Part shown: one piece after another, positions 1-6,611 of the stretch
How positions within the stretch are numbered: position 1 is the first letter of the stretch
How the letters are laid out: each line of letters opens with the position of its first letter
NCBI GenBank assembly: GCA_938082955.1
Contig: CALKDE010000255.1
Coordinates: 1 to 6,611, forward strand
Direction: 5' to 3'
From: an uncultured Pseudomonadales bacterium
GTDB taxonomy: Bacteria; Pseudomonadota; Gammaproteobacteria; Pseudomonadales; Pseudohongiellaceae
DNA length: 6,611 nt
The notes under the pieces: generated by a model
Database searches by the model: none
The model's input: the letters and a program-made list of their open reading frames with translations, nothing else
What the model was told of the DNA's origin: nothing
Translations under genes and position numbers: made by a program

Positions 1-17
1 CGAAAATATAATATCAA

Positions 18-22
18 TGGAG
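18..22 (+). promoter_or_regulatory. Ribosome binding site of the TonB-dependent receptor gene
   Basis: TGGAG lies 10 bases before the ATG at 33. This is a moderate Shine-Dalgarno match at a slightly long but acceptable distance, and it supports that ATG as the start. Only 32 bases upstream are in the window, so the promoter cannot be judged. Confidence 0.6.
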
Positions 23-32
23 TATAAGTAAA

Positions 33-3000
33 ATGAGATCCCACTATCAAAATAAAAATTTTAGGCGCAAAGCGCTCTATACCAGCATTGCACTGGGTCT
101 GCTAAGCACGCCCTTTTACGCATCAGCTCAGCAAAATGAGGCGACTGTCGAAGAAGTCGTTGTTACGGGTTCCTTTATCCGTCGCAGCGAAGGTATCATT
201 GCCGCCTCTCCTATAACGTCTCTCACAGCTGATGACATTACCGATCAGGGCACGCTAAATATGGCCCAGATAGTTCAGAACATGACGTTCAACAATGGCT
301 CGGGTGTTACCAATTCGATTCAGGCCAGTGGCGCCTCGAGTAACGGCGCCGCCTTTAACCTTCGCGGATTGGGCACGCGCGCTACGCTGCAATTGATCGA
401 TGGTAAACGTACTACCAATTCCAATGTGCAGTGGCTGATGCCAAGCATAGCAATCCAGCGGCTCGACATTGTAACCGACGGTGCTGCGGCACTGTACGGC
501 ACCGATGCGGTGGCCGGCGTGGTCAACGTTCTTCCCTATAAAAGCTATGATGGCCTAAAGATTGAACATTTCAACGAGGCAGACTCTCGCGGAGATTTCA
601 GAGATCAGACAACTTCATTCCTATGGGGAAAATCACTAGGCGACGATGTCGACATAGTAGTTGCAGGCTCCTTCCGACATAACGGCACGTTAGAGTGGGC
701 CGATCGCCCCAAGTTGCTGTTAGCCGGCTTAACAGATAACAATGGTGCCAACCCAACCAACTGGAATGTGCCGCAGCGAGACAATAATGGCGCCCTGCTT
801 GGAACAACTGCAAAAACGGCGGACCCTCTGTGTGGTACAGACCCGATCACCGATCCAACGGTACAAGGTGGCAATAAGTTTGGAACACTCGCATTTGGCA
901 GTTGCTGGTTTCCTTTCGGTGACACCAGAGACTTTGTAGAACAGAAGACACAAGCCTCAATCTATTCCAATATCAGCTGGGAAGTGAATGAGGACCTAGC
1001 GCTCAGCGGACAATTACTCTGGGGCAGATGGCAAGGTCACGGTCGCCAGAACCAAGGCAATCCGGGCACTCGCTTTGCTGACCTATCAGACGTTCGCGGC
1101 GAAATCCCAGGCAACCCTTTTAGGGCTGTCAGCGGCGACGGTCGTGAGTTATTTGCCCAACCATTACTAGATAGCGCTGGCATGATCCTCAGCGATCCTT
1201 TTGGCAATCAGCAACCCTTGCGTAATAGCGCGGGCGCTGTGGTATTAGCCACCAACCAATTTGCTAACTTAGCGTTTGACCCAAATGGCGGCGTACCCTT
1301 CAACGAAGATGTGCCTTTTAGTAGTCAATATTTACCCTTTGGATTAGCCAACACGCTACCGGCAGCATTCGACAGCGACGACATTAGTCGTAAAGAGAAT
1401 GATGAACGCGACATGCGCTTATCATTTACTGCCGACTTCACGGTGCCTTTTATTGACGGCTGGGAAGGAACATCGACTTATTCTTATGGCGAGCATAATG
1501 TTGTCAGCGCACAAACGCAGCATTTCTCCTTTAGCGCACTTGAACAGGGTTTGAATTGCGATGTGGTCAATGACGCAACCGCTTGCTTCAACCCGTTTGC
1601 CGCTCCCGATGTTTCTCCTTACCGCAATTCACAGGCTATAGCAGATGCCATCTATACGCGAGATCGTGTTGCTAACAAAGACATTCTGGAGACCTTCGAT
1701 GTTGTGATCAACGGTACGATCACTCCGGGTGGATTTGAGCTCCCAGGTGGCCCAATTGGTGCCGCAGTAGGTTATCAACGTCGGGATGAAACCGACAAAA
1801 ACGTACCCACTACGCACCAACAGCAAAATGATCGCCTGAACAGTATTGCAGCGCTTCCTACAAAGTTTGGTCGCACTAGTGACTCATTCTTTGCCGAATT
1901 TTCGTTCCCATTACTTGCCAATCTTGAAATCAGCGCCTCTGTTCGCGATGAACAATTCAGTACTGGCCAGGGAGACGTCGTAAGTAAATTTGGTATTACT
2001 TACAGTCCTGCTGATTGGGTAACACTGCGTGCGACTCAAGGCGAGGCTTTCATTGTGCCGACTCTGAACCAGTTGAATGCGCCGGACAGCTGCTCCCTGA
2101 GTAACGTGGACGACCTGTTCACTAGTTTCTCTGGCTTTATTACATCTTGTAGAACTGGCAATCCGAACCTGGTATCTGAGACGGCGGAAAGCCTCTCGAT
2201 AGGTATGGATTTAACGCCGATCGACGGTCTAGATATACATCTGACCTACAGCGAAACTGACTTTACAGACCGTATTGTCGATACCACTACACAAGATATC
2301 GTAAGAGCGGATTTTGCAAATTTTCAGGCCGCTTCTGGTTTCGTAGCTACAGATGCTAATCCATACCCATCAGTTGCGGCACTAACTGCATGGACTCAGA
2401 ACCCAGCATCGGACAAGCGCATTGAGCGTGACCCGTTAGACATTACAACCACTACGCGCATCAACCGTAGTGAGACTAATGCATCAATTATGCTGGTTAA
2501 GGCTTTTGATATTCAGGCGAATTACAACTTTGATCTGGACTCCATTGGCTTTGGCAGCTGGGGTGATTTTAGAGCTAGTCTGAATGCCACCTACACTGAC
2601 ACTTACAGCTGGCAGGAGTCTCCTCTCAAGCCATTGCTGGAAGCTAAGGGTCATCAAAACAACTCCTTCGGCGCCGTGCCGATCATTCCAGAGTGGCGCG
2701 CCAATATAGGCCTGGGTTGGAGCAGAGGCAATCACAGCATTAGCACTACCGTGCGCTACATAGACGAAGTGCTGTTTGATGCTAACGAGTTTAGCTTTCA
2801 GCAATACTTACACCCTGAGAATCTTTGGACTACTACCGAAGTGATACGCGCCTGGACACAGACTGACATGTTCTATACGTATAGCGACTTGGAAGTCTAT
2901 GGCGGTAACGCAACACTAAGCCTTGGTGCACGTAATCTGTTCGATCGCGAAGCACAGAAGACTGGCATGATTGCAGGTGTTGTCTCGCAGATCCAAAGCC

Positions 3001-3044
3001 CATTGGGACGCATGGTCTACGCACGCGTTAACTATGAGTTCTAA
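33..3044 (+). CDS. TonB-dependent outer-membrane receptor, substrate unknown
   Basis: This is an outer-membrane beta-barrel transporter that takes up a scarce ligand using energy passed from the TonB-ExbB-ExbD complex. At 1003 residues it is at the large end of the family. A basic N-terminus (FRRK, 10-13) and a hydrophobic stretch (about 15-28) end in YASA, so cleavage after Ala32 is likely. A TonB-box-like EEVVVTGS follows at 40-47. The plug runs from about 50 to 175, with typical motifs such as FNLRGLG, LQLIDGKR and the IVTDGAAALYGTDAVAGVVN stretch. The rest is barrel with alternating aromatic strands. The last residue is Phe in YARVNYEF, the usual Bam-recognised terminal aromatic. The only six cysteines fall in three close pairs (267/291, 509/518, 687/706), probably disulfides in surface loops. 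The gene ends in its own terminator and appears monocistronic. The ligand (siderophore, cobalamin, glycan, lipid or other) cannot be told from sequence alone, and no sugar-use or iron genes are nearby to help. Confidence 0.96.
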   Translation: MRSHYQNKNFRRKALYTSIALGLLSTPFYASAQQNEATVEEVVVTGSFIRRSEGIIAASPITSLTADDITDQGTLNMAQIVQNMTFNNGSGVTNSIQASGASSNGAAFNLRGLGTRATLQLIDGKRTTNSNVQWLMPSIAIQRLDIVTDGAAALYGTDAVAGVVNVLPYKSYDGLKIEHFNEADSRGDFRDQTTSFLWGKSLGDDVDIVVAGSFRHNGTLEWADRPKLLLAGLTDNNGANPTNWNVPQRDNNGALLGTTAKTADPLCGTDPITDPTVQGGNKFGTLAFGSCWFPFGDTRDFVEQKTQASIYSNISWEVNEDLALSGQLLWGRWQGHGRQNQGNPGTRFADLSDVRGEIPGNPFRAVSGDGRELFAQPLLDSAGMILSDPFGNQQPLRNSAGAVVLATNQFANLAFDPNGGVPFNEDVPFSSQYLPFGLANTLPAAFDSDDISRKENDERDMRLSFTADFTVPFIDGWEGTSTYSYGEHNVVSAQTQHFSFSALEQGLNCDVVNDATACFNPFAAPDVSPYRNSQAIADAIYTRDRVANKDILETFDVVINGTITPGGFELPGGPIGAAVGYQRRDETDKNVPTTHQQQNDRLNSIAALPTKFGRTSDSFFAEFSFPLLANLEISASVRDEQFSTGQGDVVSKFGITYSPADWVTLRATQGEAFIVPTLNQLNAPDSCSLSNVDDLFTSFSGFITSCRTGNPNLVSETAESLSIGMDLTPIDGLDIHLTYSETDFTDRIVDTTTQDIVRADFANFQAASGFVATDANPYPSVAALTAWTQNPASDKRIERDPLDITTTTRINRSETNASIMLVKAFDIQANYNFDLDSIGFGSWGDFRASLNATYTDTYSWQESPLKPLLEAKGHQNNSFGAVPIIPEWRANIGLGWSRGNHSISTTVRYIDEVLFDANEFSFQQYLHPENLWTTTEVIRAWTQTDMFYTYSDLEVYGGNATLSLGARNLFDREAQKTGMIAGVVSQIQSPLGRMVYARVNYEF

Positions 3045-3074
3045 GAAAACGGGAATGTAACTACCGTAAGAAAC

Positions 3075-3109
3075 AAAAAGCCCAGCGCCAAAAACGCTGG
3101 GCTTTTTTT
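3075..3109 (+). terminator. Intrinsic terminator after the TonB receptor gene
   Basis: A perfect 8-bp stem, GCCCAGCG (3080-3087) with CGCTGGGC (3095-3102), encloses a 7-base CCAAAAA loop. An A run precedes it (3075-3079) and seven Ts follow (3103-3109), so the stem can extend with A-T pairs. It starts about 30 bases after the receptor stop codon. The A run makes it partly symmetrical, but only the plus strand has a gene ending here. Confidence 0.95.
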
Positions 3110-3167
3110 GGCTCAGCTCTAGGTAAAAACTAAAACTTCAATACAGTCTAATCAACGGACCTAATTA

Positions 3168-3762
3168 TTGAATGGTAGCGAACCATTGGCCGCCATAGCT
3201 CTGCCACGAAAAGACATTCAGGACGGCGCTAACCGGATTTCCTGCGGGACTATAAATACGCGCTTCGAGCAACCACAGACACTTTCGAAGATGGCTAGTA
3301 GCGAGCCGTATCTGAAGTTCGAGAAGTTTCAGTTTACCGCTGCTTTTAAGGATAAAGGCGCACCCAATACGCTCCTCGTTCTGCAACACCAATGAGAAGT
3401 GCAAGGTAATAGCCATGTCAGCAGGCAATCACGCCAAAGCCGTGGCATAGCATGAGCAGCGATTAGGCATACCCGCAACGATAGTCATACCTGAAAATAC
3501 ACCAGATGCACAAGCTCAAGAAACCAAGGATTTCGGTGCACGCATTTGAATGTGGCTCAAGCTATCGGCCAATTCGGCAGAAAAATGCATGACGTCTCCA
3601 ATCAGCGCGCCAATTAAAAAAGCAGATCTATATCATACAGTTGAGATTCGTGACGCCGAAGGGAATCAAGATATTCTGGCGAGATCAAGAGGACTGGGTT
3701 ACGAAGCTGAGTTAATTATGCAGTTGCCGTTGCCGCGGACCGTAAAGACTAGGAGGTACTAA
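3168..3762 (+). pseudogene. Decayed threonine ammonia-lyase (threonine dehydratase), internally deleted and frameshifted
   Basis: The intact family (fold-type II PLP enzymes, IlvA/TdcB, about 400 residues) deaminates threonine to 2-oxobutyrate and ammonia. Three pieces are readable here. From 3168 to about 3390, the N-terminus includes EPYLKFEKFQFTAAFKDKGA, whose Lys at 3348-3350 fits the PLP Schiff-base lysine (family SFKxRGA). From about 3394 to 3546, in the next frame, VIAMSAGNHAKAVA (3406-3447) is the substrate-loop SAGNH motif; a TAG at 3448 stands where the family has Tyr, then HEQRLGIPATIVIPENTP follows up to a TGA at 3547. From 3555 the C-terminal ACT-like part reads AQAIGQFGRKMHDVSNQRA, then shifts frame near 3612 to KKADLYHTVEIRDAEGNQD and on to a stop at 3760. 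About 200 central residues, including the glycine-rich phosphate-binding loop, are gone. No Shine-Dalgarno precedes 3168. The tail overlaps the 3' end of the opposing permease gene by 14 bases. Assignment rests on motif recognition; whether it was biosynthetic or catabolic is not decided. Confidence 0.88.
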
Positions 3763-4636
3763 TTAACAAAATGACACTCACTGCAACAAGCGCGATACCC
3801 AAGCATTCTTTTAGCGTTATCTTTTCACCAAAATAGAAATAGGTTATAAGCAACGTAACTAAAAACTCAATTTGACCTAGCGTTTTAACAACGGCAGCAT
3901 CCTGCAAACTCATCGCCGTGAACCACCCCACTGAGCCTGCCAAACTGGTAAATCCAATAAAAAAGCATGATTTCCAACGGGACAGAACCAGAACAAGTTG
4001 CATCCGTTCCCGAATAGCCACAAATAGCAGGCATAGCACAGTCTGGATCGCCACCATATAAAGCAGTACAGTTGACGCGCTAAGCAGCCTCGGAATGTCC
4101 AAAGATAGGGATGCCTCCCGTATCCACAGCGATGCCAAAGCGAAGCCCAGCCCCGCGCCGACACCATATTTTATACTTTCATTCTCAACCAGATCTCGCC
4201 AGTTAACTTTCCAATTGCTCGCGATTAGGACGCCGAGAACTCCTAAAAAAACGGAAAGATAGGCGATAGAACTCAGTGCCGCGGAAAAGAATACCGCCCC
4301 CAGAACTGCAGTTAGCAAAGCTTCCGTTTTCACCAATGCTGTACCAACGGCAAAGTTGCGCAAAGTCAGCGCTTTAATTAGAAAAACAGTAGCAAATATT
4401 TGCGCTATGGCAGCTAGCGTTGAAGCTCTATAAAAGACCGCATTGCCCACAATTTCCTCACCTTGATAAAAATAAGAGAGAGAAAAATAATACCCTAGCG
4501 CGAAGGGAAGACCGAATAGGTAGCGCACTAGTGTAGCGGCGGCGGCAGTAATGCTTTGTGCAATCTGTTTCTGTGCGGCGGTACGGACCGACTGCATCAC
4601 CACCGCCAACAATGTAAAAAGTATCCATGCTTGCAT
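3749..4636 (-). CDS. EamA/DMT-superfamily inner-membrane permease
   Basis: This is a small, very hydrophobic protein of the drug/metabolite transporter superfamily (EamA, formerly DUF6). Such proteins usually have ten membrane helices from two repeated five-helix halves and typically export metabolites or amino acids. From the ATG chosen here it is 295 residues, the family's usual size. The first half spans about residues 3-140. A polar linker (NWKVNWRDLVENESIK) divides it from the second half, at about 155-293, which ends in a last helix and ISTS. The conserved late segment AAVVKTLGQIEFLVTLL followed by YFYFGEKITLKECLG is typical: second-half helices with the short GEK(I/L)T loop. The frame also stays open to a TTG at 4672, adding 12 residues. 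I prefer the ATG at 4634-4636 because TM1 then starts directly at MQAWILF; neither start has a clear Shine-Dalgarno. The gene runs against its neighbours and lies between two broken genes. The substrate is unknown. Confidence 0.9.
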   Translation of the reverse strand: MQAWILFTLLAVVMQSVRTAAQKQIAQSITAAAATLVRYLFGLPFALGYYFSLSYFYQGEEIVGNAVFYRASTLAAIAQIFATVFLIKALTLRNFAVGTALVKTEALLTAVLGAVFFSAALSSIAYLSVFLGVLGVLIASNWKVNWRDLVENESIKYGVGAGLGFALASLWIREASLSLDIPRLLSASTVLLYMVAIQTVLCLLFVAIRERMQLVLVLSRWKSCFFIGFTSLAGSVGWFTAMSLQDAAVVKTLGQIEFLVTLLITYFYFGEKITLKECLGIALVAVSVILLISTS

Positions 4637-4677
4637 GGCTGCACTATACAGAACAGCCGCGGGAAAGCCCAAGGTAG

Positions 4678-5181
4678 ACCAGCATCGCCACTAAGCTTTG
4701 CGTGATACAATCAGGTGCGAGCATATCTGTTATTGCGGCGGTAGGCTTAGCCAAGCCGCTCACCATTCCAGACGAATTGGAGCAATTATTGGGAGAACCC
4801 AACCTAACTGAAGCCGAAAAATTGCGGCTGGCGAGACGCACATTGTTTTCCCCACACACCGATGAGCAGATTGTGCTCGATTTCGTAAGAGCACTGAAAT
4901 ACTGGCCTGATGCTCGACGCTCCCAAGGGCAGGCACATAGAAATACTCCGCTAGAGCAATGGTGGGCCGGCGGCAATGGACCTATGCTGATCGTCCAAGG
5001 GGTAGACGACAAGACGGCCCCGCCGGAGAATGGTAGCCCAATGAAGCTAGAGTTCGGTGAGCGCATCACGCTAGTTGCCCTGAAGGCCGCTGGACATGCC
5101 ATGGAGCTAGAGAAGCCCCGAGAAACAGCAGCTGCCATAGTCTCGTTTCTCGCTAAACACCCCATAACGGCGGCGAGGTGA
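4678..5181 (+). pseudogene. 5'-truncated alpha/beta hydrolase remnant lacking the nucleophile
   Basis: The frame encodes the C-terminal half of an alpha/beta-hydrolase-fold protein. SISVIAAVGLAKP near the start matches the strand and turn that follow the nucleophile elbow in this family. A helical cap-like stretch follows (LTEAEKLRLARR to about ALKYWPD). Next comes PMLIVQGVDDKTAPPENG, holding the likely catalytic acid (the second Asp, codon 5008-5010), and then AGHAMELEKP with the likely catalytic His (codon 5095-5097). The family is normally about 250-300 residues; here at most 167 codons are open, after a TAG at 4675. The GxSxG elbow and the whole N-terminal half are absent. A GTG at 4702 could in principle start a 159-residue protein, but it has no Shine-Dalgarno and the product would lack the nucleophile. 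The break falls within about 40 bases of the permease start codon, consistent with a rearrangement junction. The 3' end looks intact, with a TGA stop at 5179. The original substrate is unknown. Confidence 0.75.
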
Positions 5182-5191
5182 CCTCCAAAGC

Positions 5192-5228
5192 CTCTAAACT
5201 AGAGCGCGATAAAGTAGAGTGCGCTAAA
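5192..5228. repeat. Imperfect 15-base tandem repeat with a small hairpin in the spacer before icmF
   Basis: TAGAGCGCGATAAA (5200-5213) is repeated with period 15 as TAGAGTGCGCTAAA (5215-5228), 12 of 14 bases identical. The first copy's TAGAG also pairs with CTCTA at 5192-5196 across a 3-base loop. The spacer of 114 bases between the hydrolase remnant and icmF holds no other gene. The repeat could be a regulator site for icmF or chance; the sequence alone does not decide. Confidence 0.3.
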
Positions 5229-5283
5229 CTGGCTGTGAACTGTGTTTTAAGAAAGTAAGTCGTTGTGAGATTAAGCAGAGAAA

Positions 5284-5288
5284 AGGGG
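5284..5288 (+). promoter_or_regulatory. Shine-Dalgarno that selects the TTG start of icmF
   Basis: AGGGG in the context AAAAGGGG lies 7 bases before TTG at 5296, which is ideal spacing. The icmF frame is open only from 5275, after a TAA at 5272, and has no in-frame ATG before the B12-binding domain. This site is therefore the main evidence for the start. Confidence 0.7.
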
Positions 5289-5295
5289 TCTAGAT

Positions 5296-6611
5296 TTGTC
5301 AGTAGTATCATTCCAAAAACCAACCCAGAACCCTTCAACGTCGAAGTCAGGACGAAAATGGCTTCGCTTCGTTACTGCTGCGAGTCTTTTCGATGGTCAT
5401 GATGCTGCCATCAATATCATGCGCCGCATTCTTCAATCCAGCGGTGCCGAGGTCATTCATCTCGCCCACAATCGTTCGGTCCAGGAAATCGTCGACGCTG
5501 CTGTTCAAGAGGATGTCGATGCTATCGCTATCAGCTCTTATCAGGGCGGTCATATCGAATATTTCAAATACCTCGTAGACCGTCTCAGAGAATTGGATGC
5601 GGCGCACATTAAAATCTTCGGTGGCGGTGGTGGTGTAATTATCCCAGCAGAGATTGAAGAGCTGCACGCCTACGGCGTGAGCCGCATCTATTCCCCTAAT
5701 GATGGCCAGACCATCGGTTTACAAGGCATGATCGACGACATGCTGCGGCGCTGCCATGATGGAGATGGTCGTCCCACCGCGCCAAATCCAGCGGAGCTCA
5801 ACACCGGCGATAGAATCACACTAACGCGCACAATTACCGGCATCGAGAATGGCGATTACTGTGATGAAGAATTAGCCATCTTTAAGGATAAAGCAGACTC
5901 AGTCAAAGCCACACCTATTTTGGGTATAACGGGAACCGGTGGTGCAGGCAAGTCATCGTCTACTGATGAGATCATCAGACGATTCAGGCAAGACAGCGCA
6001 GATTCGCTGACAATTGCCGTACTAGCAATCGACCCTACTAGAAAAAAGACAGGCGGCGCCTTGCTTGGCGATCGAATTCGTATGAACGCGATCGGTCACT
6101 CCAATATATTCATGCGCTCGCTAGCCACACGAGATGCTACCGTAGAAATTCCCGAGAGATTGAGCGAGATTATCGCCGCTATTAAACTCTCCGGATTCGA
6201 CCTCATCATTGTGGAAACCCCAGGCATCGGCCAGGGTGATGCTGGCATCGTTCCCTTTGTTGATACGTCTTTGTATGTCATGACGCCCGAATTCGGTGCG
6301 GCAAGCCAACTCGAAAAGATCGACATGCTGGACTATGCCGATATCTTTGCTATCAATAAGTTCGACCGAAAGGGAAGCGAGGACGCACTCAGGGACGTCT
6401 GCAAGCAAGTGCAGCGCAATCGCGAAGCCTTCGATCGAATGCCCGATAAGATGCCAGTATTCGGCACTATAGCGTCCAAATTCAATGACGATGGTATTAC
6501 TGCGCTCTACCAAGCACTCGTTCCGTTATTGCAAGACAAGGGCTTGCTTGACTATGCCCAGTCCATCAAGCCGCTGGACACTAAAAAGTCGACACAAACC
6601 ACACTAATTAT
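5296..6611 (+). CDS. icmF: Fused isobutyryl-CoA mutase IcmF, N-terminal 438 residues (runs off the window)
   Basis: IcmF is a coenzyme-B12 radical enzyme that interconverts isobutyryl-CoA and n-butyryl-CoA (some members act on isovaleryl/pivalyl-CoA). It carries its own G-protein chaperone between the B12 domain and the mutase barrel. Counting from TTG 5296, the B12-binding domain covers about residues 24-155: LFDGHDAA with His35 as the expected cobalt ligand, SSYQGGH at 80-86 and FGGGGGV at 108-114. The MeaB-like GTPase domain has a P-loop GTGGAGKS (213-220), TGGALLGDRIRM (252-263), ETPGIGQ (307-313) and base-specificity motif NKFD (354-357). This domain order distinguishes it from stand-alone methylmalonyl-CoA mutase and from MeaB. 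The family is about 1090 residues, so the linker and substrate-binding mutase barrel lie beyond the window and exact acyl-CoA specificity cannot be read. The residues before about 22 are polar and poorly conserved, as expected for a start region. It is read in the same direction as the hydrolase remnant, 114 bases downstream. No in-frame stop or frameshift is seen. Confidence 0.95.
   Translation, partial: MSVVSFQKPTQNPSTSKSGRKWLRFVTAASLFDGHDAAINIMRRILQSSGAEVIHLAHNRSVQEIVDAAVQEDVDAIAISSYQGGHIEYFKYLVDRLRELDAAHIKIFGGGGGVIIPAEIEELHAYGVSRIYSPNDGQTIGLQGMIDDMLRRCHDGDGRPTAPNPAELNTGDRITLTRTITGIENGDYCDEELAIFKDKADSVKATPILGITGTGGAGKSSSTDEIIRRFRQDSADSLTIAVLAIDPTRKKTGGALLGDRIRMNAIGHSNIFMRSLATRDATVEIPERLSEIIAAIKLSGFDLIIVETPGIGQGDAGIVPFVDTSLYVMTPEFGAASQLEKIDMLDYADIFAINKFDRKGSEDALRDVCKQVQRNREAFDRMPDKMPVFGTIASKFNDDGITALYQALVPLLQDKGLLDYAQSIKPLDTKKSTQTTLI

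Noticed and set aside
3110..3167. Promoter for the threonine ammonia-lyase remnant
   Set aside because: The AT-rich stretch after the terminator has no convincing -35/-10 pair and no ribosome site before 3168.
3168..3395. A separate 75-residue plus-strand protein
   Set aside because: It is the N-terminal fragment of the threonine ammonia-lyase remnant, not an independent gene; no ribosome site precedes it and the homology continues in the next frame.
3448..3549. Programmed stop-codon readthrough or recoding in the threonine ammonia-lyase
   Set aside because: There are two different stop codons, several frame changes and loss of the catalytic core together; simple decay explains all of it.
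3550..3762. A separate 70-residue plus-strand protein beginning MWLKLSANS
   Set aside because: From about 3613 it is the ACT-like tail of the same remnant; its first 20 residues are the wrong frame of sequence that reads AQAIGQFGRKMHDVSNQRA in the correct one.
4644..5165. 173-residue minus-strand frame opposite the hydrolase remnant
   Set aside because: It mirrors the codon pattern of the hydrolase frame, which carries recognisable family motifs; the minus-strand product shows none.
5182..5295. Cobalamin riboswitch ahead of the B12-dependent mutase
   Set aside because: The spacer is only 114 bases, shorter than a full cobalamin riboswitch, and I see no B12-box-like sequence; such switches are also more usual on B12 synthesis and uptake genes.
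5347..5667. Minus-strand frame of 106 residues at the start of icmF
   Set aside because: It is a shadow of the B12-binding domain, which is unmistakable on the plus strand.
6121..6513. Minus-strand frames of 130 and 76 residues within icmF
   Set aside because: They overlap the GTPase domain with P-loop, ETPG and NKFD motifs on the plus strand.

Overview
The window looks like part of a Gammaproteobacterial chromosome, possibly a marine heterotroph of the Cellvibrionales/Halieaceae kind. This is an inference from protein character only: a large outer-membrane TonB-dependent receptor, a fused acyl-CoA mutase (IcmF type), an EamA exporter-like permease, and a base composition near 50% GC. I see no rRNA, tRNA, CRISPR array, integrase or transposase.

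Layout. (1) 33-3044 (+) is an intact 1003-residue TonB-dependent receptor with signal peptide, TonB box, plug, barrel and a terminal Phe, closed by a strong intrinsic terminator at 3075-3109. (2) 3168-3762 (+) has no intact gene but holds the clear wreck of a threonine ammonia-lyase (ilvA/tdcB type). Its N-terminal PLP-lysine region, SAGNH loop and C-terminal ACT-like tail can all be read, but it carries two in-frame stops, three frame changes and an internal deletion of roughly 200 codons. (3) 3749-4636 (-) is an intact EamA/DMT permease facing the wreck; their ends overlap by 14 bases. (4) 4678-5181 (+) is the C-terminal half of an alpha/beta hydrolase, with the acid and His of the triad but no nucleophile elbow. 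It begins just beyond the permease start, so it is a 5'-truncated remnant. (5) 5182-5295 is a short spacer with a 15-base imperfect tandem repeat and a good Shine-Dalgarno. (6) 5296 to the window end (+) is the first 438 residues of fused isobutyryl-CoA mutase IcmF: the B12-binding domain plus the MeaB-like GTPase chaperone domain. It very probably starts at TTG; there is no in-frame ATG before the B12 domain.

Taken together, two ordinary functional genes (receptor, icmF) flank a degraded accessory patch of about 2 kb. In that patch a permease sits between two broken enzyme genes. I do not see a new multi-gene system. The most informative signals are the previously hidden ilvA-type pseudogene, the truncated hydrolase abutting eamA, and the icmF start.
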